This document shows positions 1 to 9,567 of a stretch of DNA of 37,617 nt, one piece after another. The number at the start of each line of letters is the position of its first letter. Position 1 is the stretch's first letter. Source of the DNA: Comamonadaceae bacterium ALPHA2B (lineage in GTDB: Bacteria; Pseudomonadota; Gammaproteobacteria; Burkholderiales; Burkholderiaceae_C); NCBI GenBank assembly GCA_005503065.1, contig SCOE01000047.1:1-37617 (forward strand). Direction: 5' to 3'. Made by a program: the position numbers and the translations under genes. The notes below the pieces were generated by a model. That model did not search any database. It was not told where the DNA came from and saw nothing but the letters and a program-made list of their open reading frames with translations.

Positions 1-22
1 CATGGGGGGCGGCAACGGCCAT
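1..22 (-). CDS. Start of a gene running off the left edge (partial)
   Basis: Only the first seven codons (MAVAAPH) are in the window. The start is supported by a good Shine-Dalgarno, AAGGAG, seven bases upstream of the ATG on the minus strand. The gene lies downstream of the minus-strand membrane-protein gene that stops at 193, with a dispersed hairpin repeat between them. Nothing can be said about function. Confidence 0.4.
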
Positions 23-133
23 GGGGGCACTCCTTGTGGTTCGTGGTTCTCCACAAAGATAGCAGGCTTCGGTGACCGGCGTGGTCGGTCAAGCCCCCGT
101 CCACGCCGGGCGAGGCGGCATCCAGGCGCTCCT

Positions 134-185
134 GAATTGATAGCTGCATGCGCCCGTCCCACGGGCGCTGCAGCCATTTTTTTCC
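134..185 (+). repeat. Dispersed GATAGC-hairpin repeat, copy A
   Basis: A short GAATTGATAGC head is followed by a strong hairpin. The arms GCTGCATGCGCCCGT and ACGGGCGCTGCAGC surround a 3-base loop with one bulged base, and a run of seven T follows. In the plus direction it looks like an intrinsic terminator, but no plus-strand gene precedes it here. It belongs to a family with five other members in this window (near 3875, 19062, 23233, 32838 and 35881). Such repeats are common between genes in Comamonadaceae. Confidence 0.7.
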
Positions 186-192
186 TTGATGG

Positions 193-612
193 TCAGGCGA
201 GCGCGGCGCGGGCGCGGCCCGCCCGGGTGGCGCGCAGGCCCATCCACTGCGCCTCGGCCAGCAGCACCACGGTCACGGCCTGCGCCGCCACCCAGGCCAT
301 GCCCAACGCGGTGACGGGGAACACGCCGCTCGCCAGCAGCGCGGCGCAGGCCGCGGCCCAGCCGAGGTTGCCGACGACGACCAGGCCGATCAGCGTGCGC
401 GGCGGCATGGCACGCATCGCCATCACGGCGGCGAGCGCCGCATAGGCCAGCAGGAAGACGCCCGTGCCCAGCAACAGGCCGGCCGGCAGCCCGGTCAGGC
501 GCGCCAGCGCGTCGGTGAGGCCGACCTGCAGCGCGCCCGTGGCGGCGCAGGAGGCGGCATCGACCCACAGGACGCGGGACAGGAAACGGGGAGAGGTGAA
601 GATCGAGGGCAT
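193..612 (-). CDS. Small integral membrane protein, unknown function
   Basis: A 139-residue, strongly hydrophobic protein beginning MPSIFTSPRFLSRVLWVDAA. It shows about four membrane segments (roughly residues 12-32, 43-65, 73-95 and 100-122) and ends in a short basic tail. Its fold resembles small four-helix membrane proteins of unknown function, and I recognise no family motif. The ATG at 612 is chosen because AGGAG lies a few bases upstream and the hydrophobic part begins directly after it. An upstream extension would be arginine-rich antisense of the neighbouring gene. It is transcribed divergently from the XRE regulator at 751, so that regulator may control it (inference from position). 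Confidence 0.7.
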   Translation of the reverse strand: MPSIFTSPRFLSRVLWVDAASCAATGALQVGLTDALARLTGLPAGLLLGTGVFLLAYAALAAVMAMRAMPPRTLIGLVVVGNLGWAAACAALLASGVFPVTALGMAWVAAQAVTVVLLAEAQWMGLRATRAGRARAALA

Positions 613-750
613 GGCTGGCTCCTGGGTTGGGGTGGTCCGCCTCGGGCGGTTCCCTCGGCGTCGGAGCCCATGATTCCGCCCGCGCCATCCACGGTCGATG
701 ACCTCGCAGGTCATGGCCGCGCGTCGGCCCGCCGCGCCAGAATCCGCCGC

Positions 751-1578
751 ATGACGACCGCCCACGACCCAGCCGCCCGCCCCGGCGTCCGTGACCCCTT
801 CGGCATGCACCTGCGGCACTGGCGCCAGCACCGCCGCATGAGCCAGCTCGACCTGGCGCAGGAAGCGGACATCTCCACCCGCCATCTGAGCTATGTGGAA
901 ACCGGCCGCGCCGCGCCCAGCCGCGAGATGGTGCTGCGCCTGGCCGAGCGCCTGGCCGTGCCGCTGCGCGAGCGCAACGCGCTGCTGGTGGCGGCCGGCT
1001 ACGCGCCGATGTATCGACAGCGCGCGCTGGACGACCCGGCCCTGGCGGCGGCGCGAGAGGCCGTGCAGCTCGTGCTCAAGGGCCACGAACCCTACCCGGC
1101 CCTGGCCGTCGACCGCCACTGGCAGCTGGTGGCGCACAACGCGCTGGTGCCGATGCTGATGGCCGGTGCGGCACCACAGCTGCTCGAAGGCCCGATCAAC
1201 GTGCTGCGCCTGAGCCTGCATCCCGAGGGCCTGGCGCCGCGCATTGCCAATCTGGCGCAATGGCGTGCCCACCTGCTGGAGCGGCTGCAGCAGCAGATCG
1301 CGGCGACGGGCGACGCGCAGCTGCAGGCCCTGCACGACGAACTGGCAGCCTACCCCGTGGCCGACCCCGGCACCGAGGCCACGGCGGGCGGTGGCGAACT
1401 CGCCAGCGTGGTGGTGCCCTTCCGCCTGCGCACCGAAGCCGGCGTGCTGAGCTTCATCAGCACCACCACCATCTTCGGCACGCCCGTGGACGTCACCCTG
1501 CAGGAACTGGCCGTGGAGTCCTTCTTTCCGGCGGATGCGCCGACGGCCCAGGCCCTGCGCTCGCTCGCTCCGCAGTGA
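751..1578 (+). CDS. XRE-family transcriptional regulator with MmyB-type ligand-binding domain
   Basis: A 275-residue regulator. Residues about 15-70 form an HTH_XRE domain (MHLRHWRQHRRMSQLDLAQE, then STRHLSYVETGRAAPS, the usual helix 2/3 and turn pattern). The rest resembles the MmyB-like ligand-binding domain, a PAS-like fold, with motifs such as ALAVDRHWQLVAHN, NVLRLSLHPEGLAPRI and TLQELAVESFFPAD near the end. Proteins of this type often repress a divergent or adjacent oxidoreductase or membrane gene. The ATG at 751 has no clear Shine-Dalgarno, but a CAGAAT hexamer 7 bases upstream could be a -10 element of a leaderless transcript. The last 86 bases overlap the 3' end of the opposing acyl-CoA dehydrogenase gene. 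Confidence 0.88.
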   Translation: MTTAHDPAARPGVRDPFGMHLRHWRQHRRMSQLDLAQEADISTRHLSYVETGRAAPSREMVLRLAERLAVPLRERNALLVAAGYAPMYRQRALDDPALAAAREAVQLVLKGHEPYPALAVDRHWQLVAHNALVPMLMAGAAPQLLEGPINVLRLSLHPEGLAPRIANLAQWRAHLLERLQQQIAATGDAQLQALHDELAAYPVADPGTEATAGGGELASVVVPFRLRTEAGVLSFISTTTIFGTPVDVTLQELAVESFFPADAPTAQALRSLAPQ

Positions 1579-3766
1579 AGCCCGCCGGCGCCTCGTTGGC
1601 CGGCTGCGACTGCAGGCGGCTGGCCGGGCCGGGCACGTCGTCGACCTGGATCACGCGGTCGGCCGCCTCGAGGTAGGCGCGCGCGAGTGCCGGGTCGCGT
1701 GCCGCGCGGGCCGCCTCGTCCAGCGAACGCGTGCGGCGCAGCGCACGGTTGAGCGTCGCGGTTTCGGGGCCCAGGCGTTGTGCCAGTTCCAGCGCCTCCA
1801 TCAGGTCGCGCAGGCCGCCGGCCGCGGGCCGGGCCAGGTCGGGCACCAGGGCCGCGACCAACGCCGGCTCGGTGCGCAGCTGCTCGGCCAGTTGCAGCAG
1901 CGGCACGTCGCGCATCGGCGCCAGGCGGCCGGTGCCGGCCATGACCAGCCCGCCCAGCGCGCGCCGGCCCGGCGTGGGCAGGTTGGCGTACAGCTCCCGC
2001 AGGATGCCCGCCGCCGCGTCGAGCTGCAGGCGGATCGCGGCGCGGGCCACCGGCAGCATCGTGGGCGAGGCCTGGTCCATCACCTGGAATCGCCACACGC
2101 AGGCGCTGGCCAGGTACAGGTGCGCCAGCACGTCGCCCAGGCGCGCCGACAGCAGCTCCATGCGCTTGAGCTTGCCGCCCAGGAGCCCCATCGCCAGGTC
2201 GGCGGTGAAGGCGTACTTGGCGCTCATGCGCGCGATCAGGCGCGCCTCCCGCGCAAGCGCCGCGGGCGGGTTGCCCCGCACGCCGAAACCGAACAGGCCG
2301 GCGAAGAAGTTGCGCGCCACATGCTGTCCGTGCGCCAGCAGCGCGCGGCCCAGCGCCTCCTCGTCCCGGGCCTGCACCGCGGCCATCTCGGCCTGCACGT
2401 GCGGGTGGCATCGCACGGCCCCCTGGCCGAACACGATCAGCGCCCGCGTCAGCAGGTTGGCGCCTTCCACCGTGATCGCGATGGGCGCCTGCCGGTAGGC
2501 GATGCCCAGCAGGTTCGACGGGCCGGCGATGATGCCCTTGCCGCCCAGGATGTCCATGCCGTGGTTGACGGCGCGGCGGCCGGCCTCGGTGAGCTGCACC
2601 TTGAGGATGGCGCTGGCCACCGAGGGCCGCTCGCCGGCGTCGAGCGCCGCTGCCGTGTAGCGCCGCGCCGCGTCGGTGGCATAGAGCTCGGCCGCCATGC
2701 CGGCCACGAGGCCCGCCACGGCGTCGAAGCGGCCAATGGGCAGGCCGAACTGCTCGCGCACCTGCCCGTAGCCGTTGGCCACGAAGAGCGCGGTCTGCTG
2801 CATCGCCGAGCCCAGGGCCGGCAGCGAGATCGCGCGGCCCGCCGCCAGGCATTCCATCAGCATGCGCCAGCCCTGGCCCACCTGCGCCTCGCCGCCGATG
2901 ACCCAGTCCATGGGCACGAAGACCTGCTCTCCGCGGATCGGGCCGTTCATGAAGGCCGAATCCATCGGCCGATGGCGCCGCCCGATGTCCATGCCGACCT
3001 GCGGCACGGGGATCAGCGCGCAGGTGATGCCGAGGTCGCGCGCCCATTCGGCCTGCGAGGGGTCGTGCGCGTGGAAGGCCAGGCCCACCACGGTGGCGAC
3101 CGGCGCGAGCGTGATGTAGCGCTTGTCGAAGTCGACCAGGAAGCCGCGCGTCATGCGGCCCTCGAACTCACGCTCCACCAGGACGCCGCGGTCCGGGATC
3201 GCCGCCGCATCGGAGCCCGCGTAGGGCGAGGTGAGCCCGAAGCACGGCAACTCGCGCCCGTCGGCCAGGCGCGGCAGGTAGTGCTGCTGCTGGGCCTCGG
3301 TGCCGTAGCGCAGCAGCAGCTCGGCCGGGCCGAGCGAGTTCGGCACCATGACCGTCACCGCGGTGGCCACGTTGACGGTGGCGATGCGCGCCACCACCGT
3401 CGCATGGGCGTGGTGGCTGAAGCCGAGGCCACCGAAGGCCTGCGGAATGATCATCCCGAAGAAGCGCTTCTCGCGCAGGAACTGCCACACCTCGGCCGGC
3501 AGGTCCTGCGCCTCGTCGATGGCGTGGTCGTCGAGCATGCGGCACAGCTGCCGCACCTCGTGGTCGAGGAAGGACTGCTCGGCGGCCGTGAGGCGGTTGG
3601 GGCCCATGCGCACGAGCGCGTCGAAGTCGGGCCGCCCGGCGAAGAGCTGGCCTTCGAAGCCGACCGTGCCGGCCTCCAGCGCCGCGCGCTCGGTCTCGCC
3701 CAGCGGCGGGAGCGCCCGGCTGAAAGGCTTCATGGCGCGGTGGCCGATCCATGTGGCAAGGCTCAT
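1493..3766 (-). CDS. fadE: FadE-type acyl-CoA dehydrogenase
   Basis: A 757-residue protein of FadE length (E. coli FadE is about 814). It would catalyse the first, FAD-dependent oxidation of acyl-CoA in fatty-acid beta-oxidation. The N-terminal half has acyl-CoA dehydrogenase features: FLREKRFFGMIIPQAFGGLG, CFGLTSPYAGSDAAAIPD and GLAFHAHDP. The middle has the helical dehydrogenase domain (GRAISLPALGSAMQ, REQFGLPIGRFDAVA, HGMDILGGKGI, TVEGANLLTRALIVFGQGA). The last ~280 residues match the FadE-specific C-terminal domain (DUF1974). The ATG at 3766 has AGGAG eight bases upstream. No beta-oxidation partners lie beside it. The 3' end runs 86 bases into the 3' end of the convergent XRE regulator gene, so the two transcripts overlap. 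Confidence 0.9.
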   Translation of the reverse strand: MSLATWIGHRAMKPFSRALPPLGETERAALEAGTVGFEGQLFAGRPDFDALVRMGPNRLTAAEQSFLDHEVRQLCRMLDDHAIDEAQDLPAEVWQFLREKRFFGMIIPQAFGGLGFSHHAHATVVARIATVNVATAVTVMVPNSLGPAELLLRYGTEAQQQHYLPRLADGRELPCFGLTSPYAGSDAAAIPDRGVLVEREFEGRMTRGFLVDFDKRYITLAPVATVVGLAFHAHDPSQAEWARDLGITCALIPVPQVGMDIGRRHRPMDSAFMNGPIRGEQVFVPMDWVIGGEAQVGQGWRMLMECLAAGRAISLPALGSAMQQTALFVANGYGQVREQFGLPIGRFDAVAGLVAGMAAELYATDAARRYTAAALDAGERPSVASAILKVQLTEAGRRAVNHGMDILGGKGIIAGPSNLLGIAYRQAPIAITVEGANLLTRALIVFGQGAVRCHPHVQAEMAAVQARDEEALGRALLAHGQHVARNFFAGLFGFGVRGNPPAALAREARLIARMSAKYAFTADLAMGLLGGKLKRMELLSARLGDVLAHLYLASACVWRFQVMDQASPTMLPVARAAIRLQLDAAAGILRELYANLPTPGRRALGGLVMAGTGRLAPMRDVPLLQLAEQLRTEPALVAALVPDLARPAAGGLRDLMEALELAQRLGPETATLNRALRRTRSLDEAARAARDPALARAYLEAADRVIQVDDVPGPASRLQSQPANEAPAGFTAERASAGPGPSAHPPERRTPRPVPAG

Positions 3767-3874
3767 CTGCAATTCTCCTGACGCGGCGCAACGCGCCTGC
3801 CGATCCTCGGCTCCGCCGGCCATGCAGCGGGACGGTGGAAGGAGGAATGCCGTGTCGGAGAAACGTGCCTCTCA

Positions 3875-3931
3875 GCTATTGAATTGATAGCATCCAGCCC
3901 AGCACCCACGGGCGCTGGACCCTGTTTTTTC
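3875..3931 (+). repeat. Dispersed GATAGC-hairpin repeat, copy B
   Basis: GCTATTGAATTGATAGC forms the typical small inverted head. It is followed by a degraded hairpin (CCAGC ... GCGCTGG around CCCACGGG) and six T. It lies between two minus-strand genes, after the LysR stop at 3964 and before the fadE start at 3766. The T run is on the wrong strand to terminate either, so this copy is probably a passive repeat. Confidence 0.65.
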
Positions 3932-3963
3932 TACTCGTTTTCGGCGATTCCCCGGCCGCCGGC

Positions 3964-4857
3964 TCAAGGGATCGACGCAATCAGCACGTCCCGGAACGCC
4001 GCCACCGCCGGCGACATGGAGTTGCCCGGCGCGCGCAGCAGCGTCATGGTGCGGGCGAACTGGGGCCGCCCCACGGTTCGCACCTCCAGCCCGTGCCACT
4101 GCGCCAGCGGCCGCAGCGCCATGGTCACCACCGCCACGCCCAGCCCCTCGCGCGCCAGGCCCATCATGGTCCACGGCAGGGCGATCTCGAAGGTGTAGTT
4201 CAGCACGATGCCGCGCTCGGCGAGCTTCTCCTCCAGCAACCGCCGGACCGGGTTGCCGGGCAGGTAGCCGATCACGTCCTCGCGCGCGACCTGCGCCCAT
4301 TCGAGGCTGCGGCGCGCTGCCACCGGGTGCGAAGGCGCCATCACGGCGATGAACTCGTCGGCATTGAGCGGCGTGGCCACCAGGTCGCTGCGCGCGTCGG
4401 TCTGGGTGGCGATGCCCAGGTCCGCGGTGCCGCTGCGCACCAGGGCATGCACCTCGTGCTCGGGCACGTCGTGCAGCTCGATGCGCACGCCCGGATGGCT
4501 GTCGCGGAACCGGCGGATCACCGGCGGCAGCAGCAGTGCGCACTGGGCGTTGGGCGCCGCGACCGCCACCCGGCCGCGCGCGAAGCGGGTGAAGTCGCGC
4601 GCGTCGGAGACCAGGTGGTCCCAGTCGGCCACCAGCCGCTGCGCCGCCGGCAGCAGCGCGATGCCGGCGTCGGTGAGGCGGCAGGCGCGCGTGTGGCGAT
4701 CGAACAGGCGCGCACCCAGCACGCGCTCGAGCTTGCCCAGCGCGGCGCTGAGCGACGACTGCGACATGCCCAGGCGCTCGGCCGCGCGCGTGAAATGCCC
4801 GCTCTCGGCCAGCGCCGTGAAGACGCGCAGCTCCGGCAGCGACGACTTGATGCTCAT
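3964..4857 (-). CDS. LysR-family transcriptional regulator
   Basis: A 297-residue LysR protein. The N-terminal winged helix-turn-helix is clear: LPELRVFTALAESGHFTRAA, then RLGMSQSSLSAALGKLERVL and GARLFDRHTRACRLTDAG. It is followed by a periplasmic-binding-like effector domain (RGRVAVAAPNAQCALLLPPV, GTADLGIATQ, MGLAREGLGVAVV). The start at 4857 gives the standard LysR N-terminus; an upstream in-frame ATG would add a non-conserved lysine-rich extension. It is divergent from the NCS2 permease gene at 4989 across 131 bases, the classic arrangement for a LysR regulator controlling its neighbour, so it is probably a purine- or pyrimidine-responsive regulator (inference). Confidence 0.88.
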   Translation of the reverse strand: MSIKSSLPELRVFTALAESGHFTRAAERLGMSQSSLSAALGKLERVLGARLFDRHTRACRLTDAGIALLPAAQRLVADWDHLVSDARDFTRFARGRVAVAAPNAQCALLLPPVIRRFRDSHPGVRIELHDVPEHEVHALVRSGTADLGIATQTDARSDLVATPLNADEFIAVMAPSHPVAARRSLEWAQVAREDVIGYLPGNPVRRLLEEKLAERGIVLNYTFEIALPWTMMGLAREGLGVAVVTMALRPLAQWHGLEVRTVGRPQFARTMTLLRAPGNSMSPAVAAFRDVLIASIP

Positions 4858-4865
4858 GACAACGC

Positions 4866-4903
4866 CGCGATTGATCGAACGATCCGATTGATTTATCGAA
4901 TTG
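4866..4903. promoter_or_regulatory. AT-rich candidate operator between LysR and NCS2 genes
   Basis: A locally AT-rich stretch in a GC-rich genome. It contains repeated ATCGAA/TTGAT half-sites (ATTGATCGAACGATC, then GATTGATTTATCGAATTG) of the T-N11-A type bound by LysR proteins. It sits in the short divergent region, adjacent to both likely promoters. No exact operator can be assigned from one sequence. Confidence 0.4.
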
Positions 4904-4988
4904 TGCTTCTTTTTCGATGCGGACCTAAAGCCTATTCTTGCGGTCGCTTCCTGCTGCATCCCGCTCCACCCCGACCAGGAGAGTCGCC

Positions 4989-6476
<1,488 letters not shown>

Positions 6477-6510
6477 AGGCGGGCGGCCCCGGCCCGCGCC
6501 GCGAGAACGG

Positions 6511-7365
6511 TCAGATGATCGCCAGCGGCGTCTTGCGCGAAGGAAGGGGGTAGCGCTCGGCGAGCATGGCCCGCGTGGCCTCGTCCAGCGTCCGCTCGAC
6601 CGCCGCCAGGTTCTCTCGCAGGTGCGCCGATCGCACCGCCTTCGGAATGGGCACCACCCCGGGCTGCGCCGCCAGCCAGGCCAGCGCCAGTTGCGCGGCG
6701 GTCAGGCCGAGTTCCGCGGCGCGCGCGGCAAGCTGGGCGTCGCGGGCGATCGCCCCCTGGTCGATCGGGCTGTAGGCCATCAGCGGCACCCCGCGGGCCT
6801 GCAGCCACGGCAGCAGGCTGTGGGCCGGGCCGCGCTCGCCGAGCGAGTAGTAGACCTGGTTCGCGGCACAGTCGGCCCCGCCCTCGAGCGCCCAGAGCTC
6901 CTCCATGTCGTCCACGTCGAAGTTGCTAACGCCCCAGCGGCCGATGTCGCCGCGCGCCTGAAGGTCCTGCAGCGCCTCGACCGTCTCCGCGAGCGGCACC
7001 GCCCCGCGCCAGTGCAGAAGGTACAGGTCGATGCGTTCGAGGCCCAGCCGCTCCAGGCTGCGGGCGCAGGCATCGGGCATGCCGCGGCGCGTGGCGTTGT
7101 GCGGGTAGACCTTGCTCACGACCACCAGTTCGTCGCGGCGCACATCGCCAGCGCGCAGTGCCTCCGCGAGCGCCGCGCCCACAACGGCTTCGGCGCCGCC
7201 CTCCCCGTACATCTCGGCCGTATCGATCAGCCGGTAGCCCAGGTCCACCGCCTCGCGCACGGCAGCAACCTCGGCCCCACGCCGGGAGACGTCCTCGCCC
7301 ATGTGCCATGTGCCCAGGCCGAGCTTGGGCATGAAGAAAGCTTCCGGTGTGTTGCTGGCAGGCAT
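6511..7365 (-). CDS. Aldo/keto reductase
   Basis: A 284-residue NADPH-dependent oxidoreductase of the aldo/keto reductase superfamily (TIM barrel). The catalytic tetrad is present: Asp48 and Tyr53 in RLIDTAEMYGEGGAE, Lys85 in VVVSKVYPHN, and His118 in DLYLLHWRG. The barrel motifs WGVSNFDVDDMEEL, ANQVYYSLGERG and VVPIPKAVRSAHLRENL are typical. The start at 7365 is preferred because GGAG lies six bases upstream; an ATG eight codons earlier (7389) is possible. It converges with the permease gene (35 bases apart) and is divergent from dctA. The substrate is unknown, and the context suggests a general aldehyde reductase. Confidence 0.88.
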   Translation of the reverse strand: MPASNTPEAFFMPKLGLGTWHMGEDVSRRGAEVAAVREAVDLGYRLIDTAEMYGEGGAEAVVGAALAEALRAGDVRRDELVVVSKVYPHNATRRGMPDACARSLERLGLERIDLYLLHWRGAVPLAETVEALQDLQARGDIGRWGVSNFDVDDMEELWALEGGADCAANQVYYSLGERGPAHSLLPWLQARGVPLMAYSPIDQGAIARDAQLAARAAELGLTAAQLALAWLAAQPGVVPIPKAVRSAHLRENLAAVERTLDEATRAMLAERYPLPSRKTPLAII

Positions 7366-7447
7366 GGGGCGCTCCAAGGCTTGGCCCATGTTAGGCCTGA
7401 CGCCGGGAAAACCCGCAAATGCCATCACCCGCGACTTGACTACATTT

Positions 7448-7482
7448 CTTGCATGCAAGATTACAAAAAACTTGCATGCAAA
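7448..7482. promoter_or_regulatory. Two tandem TTGCATGCAA operator palindromes upstream of dctA
   Basis: CTTGCATGCAAG (7448-7459) is a perfect 12-base palindrome. A second copy, CTTGCATGCAAA (7471-7482), shares the 10-base core TTGCATGCAA. Their centres are 23 bases apart, about two helical turns. They lie 21-55 bases before the dctA start, overlapping the likely promoter. The spacer is A-rich, in sharp contrast to the genome. FCD-type GntR regulators bind short palindromes of this kind, and one is encoded directly after dctA, so these are its probable sites (inference). Confidence 0.7.
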
Positions 7483-7502
7483 AGATAACCAGGAGACAAG
7501 CC

Positions 7503-8828
7503 ATGGTCCGATTCGTCAGGTCCCTGTTCGGGCAGGTCGTCATTGCCCTCGTGCTCGGGGTGGTGGCCGGGCTGTTCTTTCCCGACTTCGCGGTGAAGCT
7601 CAAGCCCTTGGGCGACGGTTTCATCAAGCTGATCAAGATGATCATCCCCGTGCTGGTCTTCTGCGTGGTGGTACACGGCATCGCCGGCGCAGGCGATCTC
7701 AAGCGCGTGGGGCGGGTCGGCGTCAAGGCGCTGATCTACTTCGAGGTGCTGACCACGGTCGCCCTGGCGCTCGGGCTGCTGCTGGGCCACGTGTTCCAGC
7801 CCGGCACCGGCATGAACGTCGATCCGCGCACGCTCGATGCCTCGGCCATGAGCGCCTATGCATCGAATGCCGACAAGCTGACCAGCGGCGGCACGGTCGA
7901 CTTCCTGATGAAGCTCATTCCGACCACGGTGGTGAACGCCTTCGCCACCGGCGACGTCCTGCAGGTGCTGCTCTTCGCGGTGCTCTTCGGCTGCGCGCTG
8001 ACCTTGCTGGGCGAGCGGGGCAGGCCGGTCGCCGCGGTGATCGACGCCACGTCGCTGGTGCTGTTCAAGATCATGGGCATCCTCATCAAGCTGGCGCCCC
8101 TGGGCGTGCTGGGCGCCATTGCCTTCACGGTCGGCCGCTACGGCGTCGGCTCGCTCAAGCAGCTCGGCATGCTGGTGGCACTGTTCTATGGCGCGGTGCT
8201 CTTCTTCGTCTTCGTGGTGCTCGGGCTGGTGATGCGCATCTCGGGCTTCTCGCTGTGGAAGCTGCTGCGCTACCTGCGCGAGGAGCTGATGGTGGTGTTC
8301 GCCACCACCTCCTCCGACAGCGTGCTGCCGCAGGTCATGGCCAAGCTGCGCCGCATGGGCGTGCGCGACTCGACCGTGGGCCTGGTGATCCCGACGGGCT
8401 ACTCCTTCAACCTCGACGCCTTCTCGATCTACATCACGCTGGCGGCGGTGTTCATCGCGCAGGCCACCAACACGCCGGTGTCGACGGCCGACCTGCTGAC
8501 GATCCTGGCCATCGCGCTGGTCACCTCCAAGGGCGCGCACGGCGTGCCGGGCTCGGCCATCGTCGTGCTCGCCGCCACGTTGCATGCCATCCCGGCCATT
8601 CCGGCGATCGGCCTGGTGCTGGTGCTGTCGGTGGACTGGTTCATGGGCATCGCGCGGGCCCTGGGCAACCTCGTCGGAAATTGCGTCGCCACCGTGGCCA
8701 TCGCCGCCTGGGAGGGTGACATCGACCGCGAGCAGGCCCATGCCGCGCTGGACGGCCGCCTCCCGCCGCTGGAGGATGCGCCGGAGGCGGAGCTGCCAGC
8801 ACCAGCCCGCGCGGCTGCGGCACACTGA
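7503..8828 (+). CDS. dctA: C4-dicarboxylate:proton/sodium symporter DctA
   Basis: A 441-residue member of the dicarboxylate/amino acid:cation symporter family, importing succinate, fumarate or malate. It has the family's hydrophobic segments, the serine-rich re-entrant loop FATTSSDSVLPQV, and the signature PTGYSFNLDAFSIY (usually LDG). The later loop TSKGAHGVPGSAIVVLAATL is also typical. AGGAG lies eight bases before the ATG. The gene is followed after four bases by an FCD-GntR regulator, making a two-gene operon, and has twin palindromic operators in its promoter region. The usual DctBD sensor pair is absent, so control here is probably by the GntR protein. With maeB nearby it could feed C4-acid metabolism. 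Confidence 0.9.
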   Translation: MVRFVRSLFGQVVIALVLGVVAGLFFPDFAVKLKPLGDGFIKLIKMIIPVLVFCVVVHGIAGAGDLKRVGRVGVKALIYFEVLTTVALALGLLLGHVFQPGTGMNVDPRTLDASAMSAYASNADKLTSGGTVDFLMKLIPTTVVNAFATGDVLQVLLFAVLFGCALTLLGERGRPVAAVIDATSLVLFKIMGILIKLAPLGVLGAIAFTVGRYGVGSLKQLGMLVALFYGAVLFFVFVVLGLVMRISGFSLWKLLRYLREELMVVFATTSSDSVLPQVMAKLRRMGVRDSTVGLVIPTGYSFNLDAFSIYITLAAVFIAQATNTPVSTADLLTILAIALVTSKGAHGVPGSAIVVLAATLHAIPAIPAIGLVLVLSVDWFMGIARALGNLVGNCVATVAIAAWEGDIDREQAHAALDGRLPPLEDAPEAELPAPARAAAAH

Positions 8829-8832
8829 GGCC

Positions 8833-9528
8833 ATGCCCGACATCAGCCCCACCTCGATCGCCGAGCGCGTGGTCGAGTCGATCCTTGCCCAGAAGCTCGC
8901 GCCCGGCGAGCGCCTGGGTGAACAGGATCTGGCCGACCTGTTCGGCGTCAGCCGCACCATGGTGCGCGAGGCGCTGATGCAGCTGCAGGCCCGGGGCTTC
9001 GTCGAGGTGCAGGCCAAGCGCGGCTGGTTCGTCGTGCAACCCTCGGCCGAGGAGGCGCGCGACGCGTTCTCTGCCCGGCGCATCGTCGAGGCCGGCATCC
9101 TGGCCGAGGCCGGCCGCCCGCTGTCCCGGGTGATCCGCGCACTGCGCGCCCACATCGCCGACGAGCAGCGGGCGATCGAAGGTGCCGATGCCGCCACCCG
9201 TGCCTTCCTGCTGGCCGACTTTCACGTCTGCCTGGCCGAGCAGATGGGCCACCGCCTCCTGTGCGATGTGCTGCGCGACCTGACCGCCCGCACGACGCTC
9301 GCTGCCACCCTCTACCAGTCGCGCCACGAGGCCGGAGCGTCCTGCGCGGAGCATGCCGCCATCGTCGGCGCCCTGGAAGCCGGCGACATGGCACGGGCGC
9401 GGACGCTGATGCTCGAACACATCGGCCATGTCGAGGAAGCCCTGCAGACCGAACTGCCGGCGCCGGAAACGGCAACACGGCTGCAGTCCACCCTCGCGCC
9501 GATTGCTCTGCCCCGGCGCGTCCGCTGA
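8833..9528 (+). CDS. GntR-family (FadR/FCD subfamily) transcriptional regulator
   Basis: A 231-residue regulator. Residues about 5-70 are a GntR winged helix (SIAERVVESILAQKLAPGER, LADLFGVSRTMVREALMQLQ, GFVEVQAKRGWFV). The rest is an FCD effector domain with the metal-binding pattern Asp/His in LLADFHVCLAEQMGH, EHAAIVGALEAGD and MLEHIGHV. FCD domains usually bind small organic acids through a metal ion. It lies four bases after dctA, so it probably senses a carboxylate and represses the operon through the two TTGCATGCAA palindromes. No strong Shine-Dalgarno is seen, consistent with translational coupling to dctA. Confidence 0.88.
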   Translation: MPDISPTSIAERVVESILAQKLAPGERLGEQDLADLFGVSRTMVREALMQLQARGFVEVQAKRGWFVVQPSAEEARDAFSARRIVEAGILAEAGRPLSRVIRALRAHIADEQRAIEGADAATRAFLLADFHVCLAEQMGHRLLCDVLRDLTARTTLAATLYQSRHEAGASCAEHAAIVGALEAGDMARARTLMLEHIGHVEEALQTELPAPETATRLQSTLAPIALPRRVR

Positions 9529-9567
9529 CGGCAAGACATCCCGGGCCTCGGCTACATTCGGCCCACC

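Noticed and set aside
1535-3781. A 748-codon open frame on the plus strand opposite fadE
   Set aside because: It is rich in Arg, His and Gln with no domain. This is the usual antisense shadow of a GC-rich gene, and the minus strand encodes a full FadE.
3875-3931. Repeat copy B as a terminator for the LysR gene
   Set aside because: The T run is on the plus strand, whereas both flanking genes are on the minus strand.
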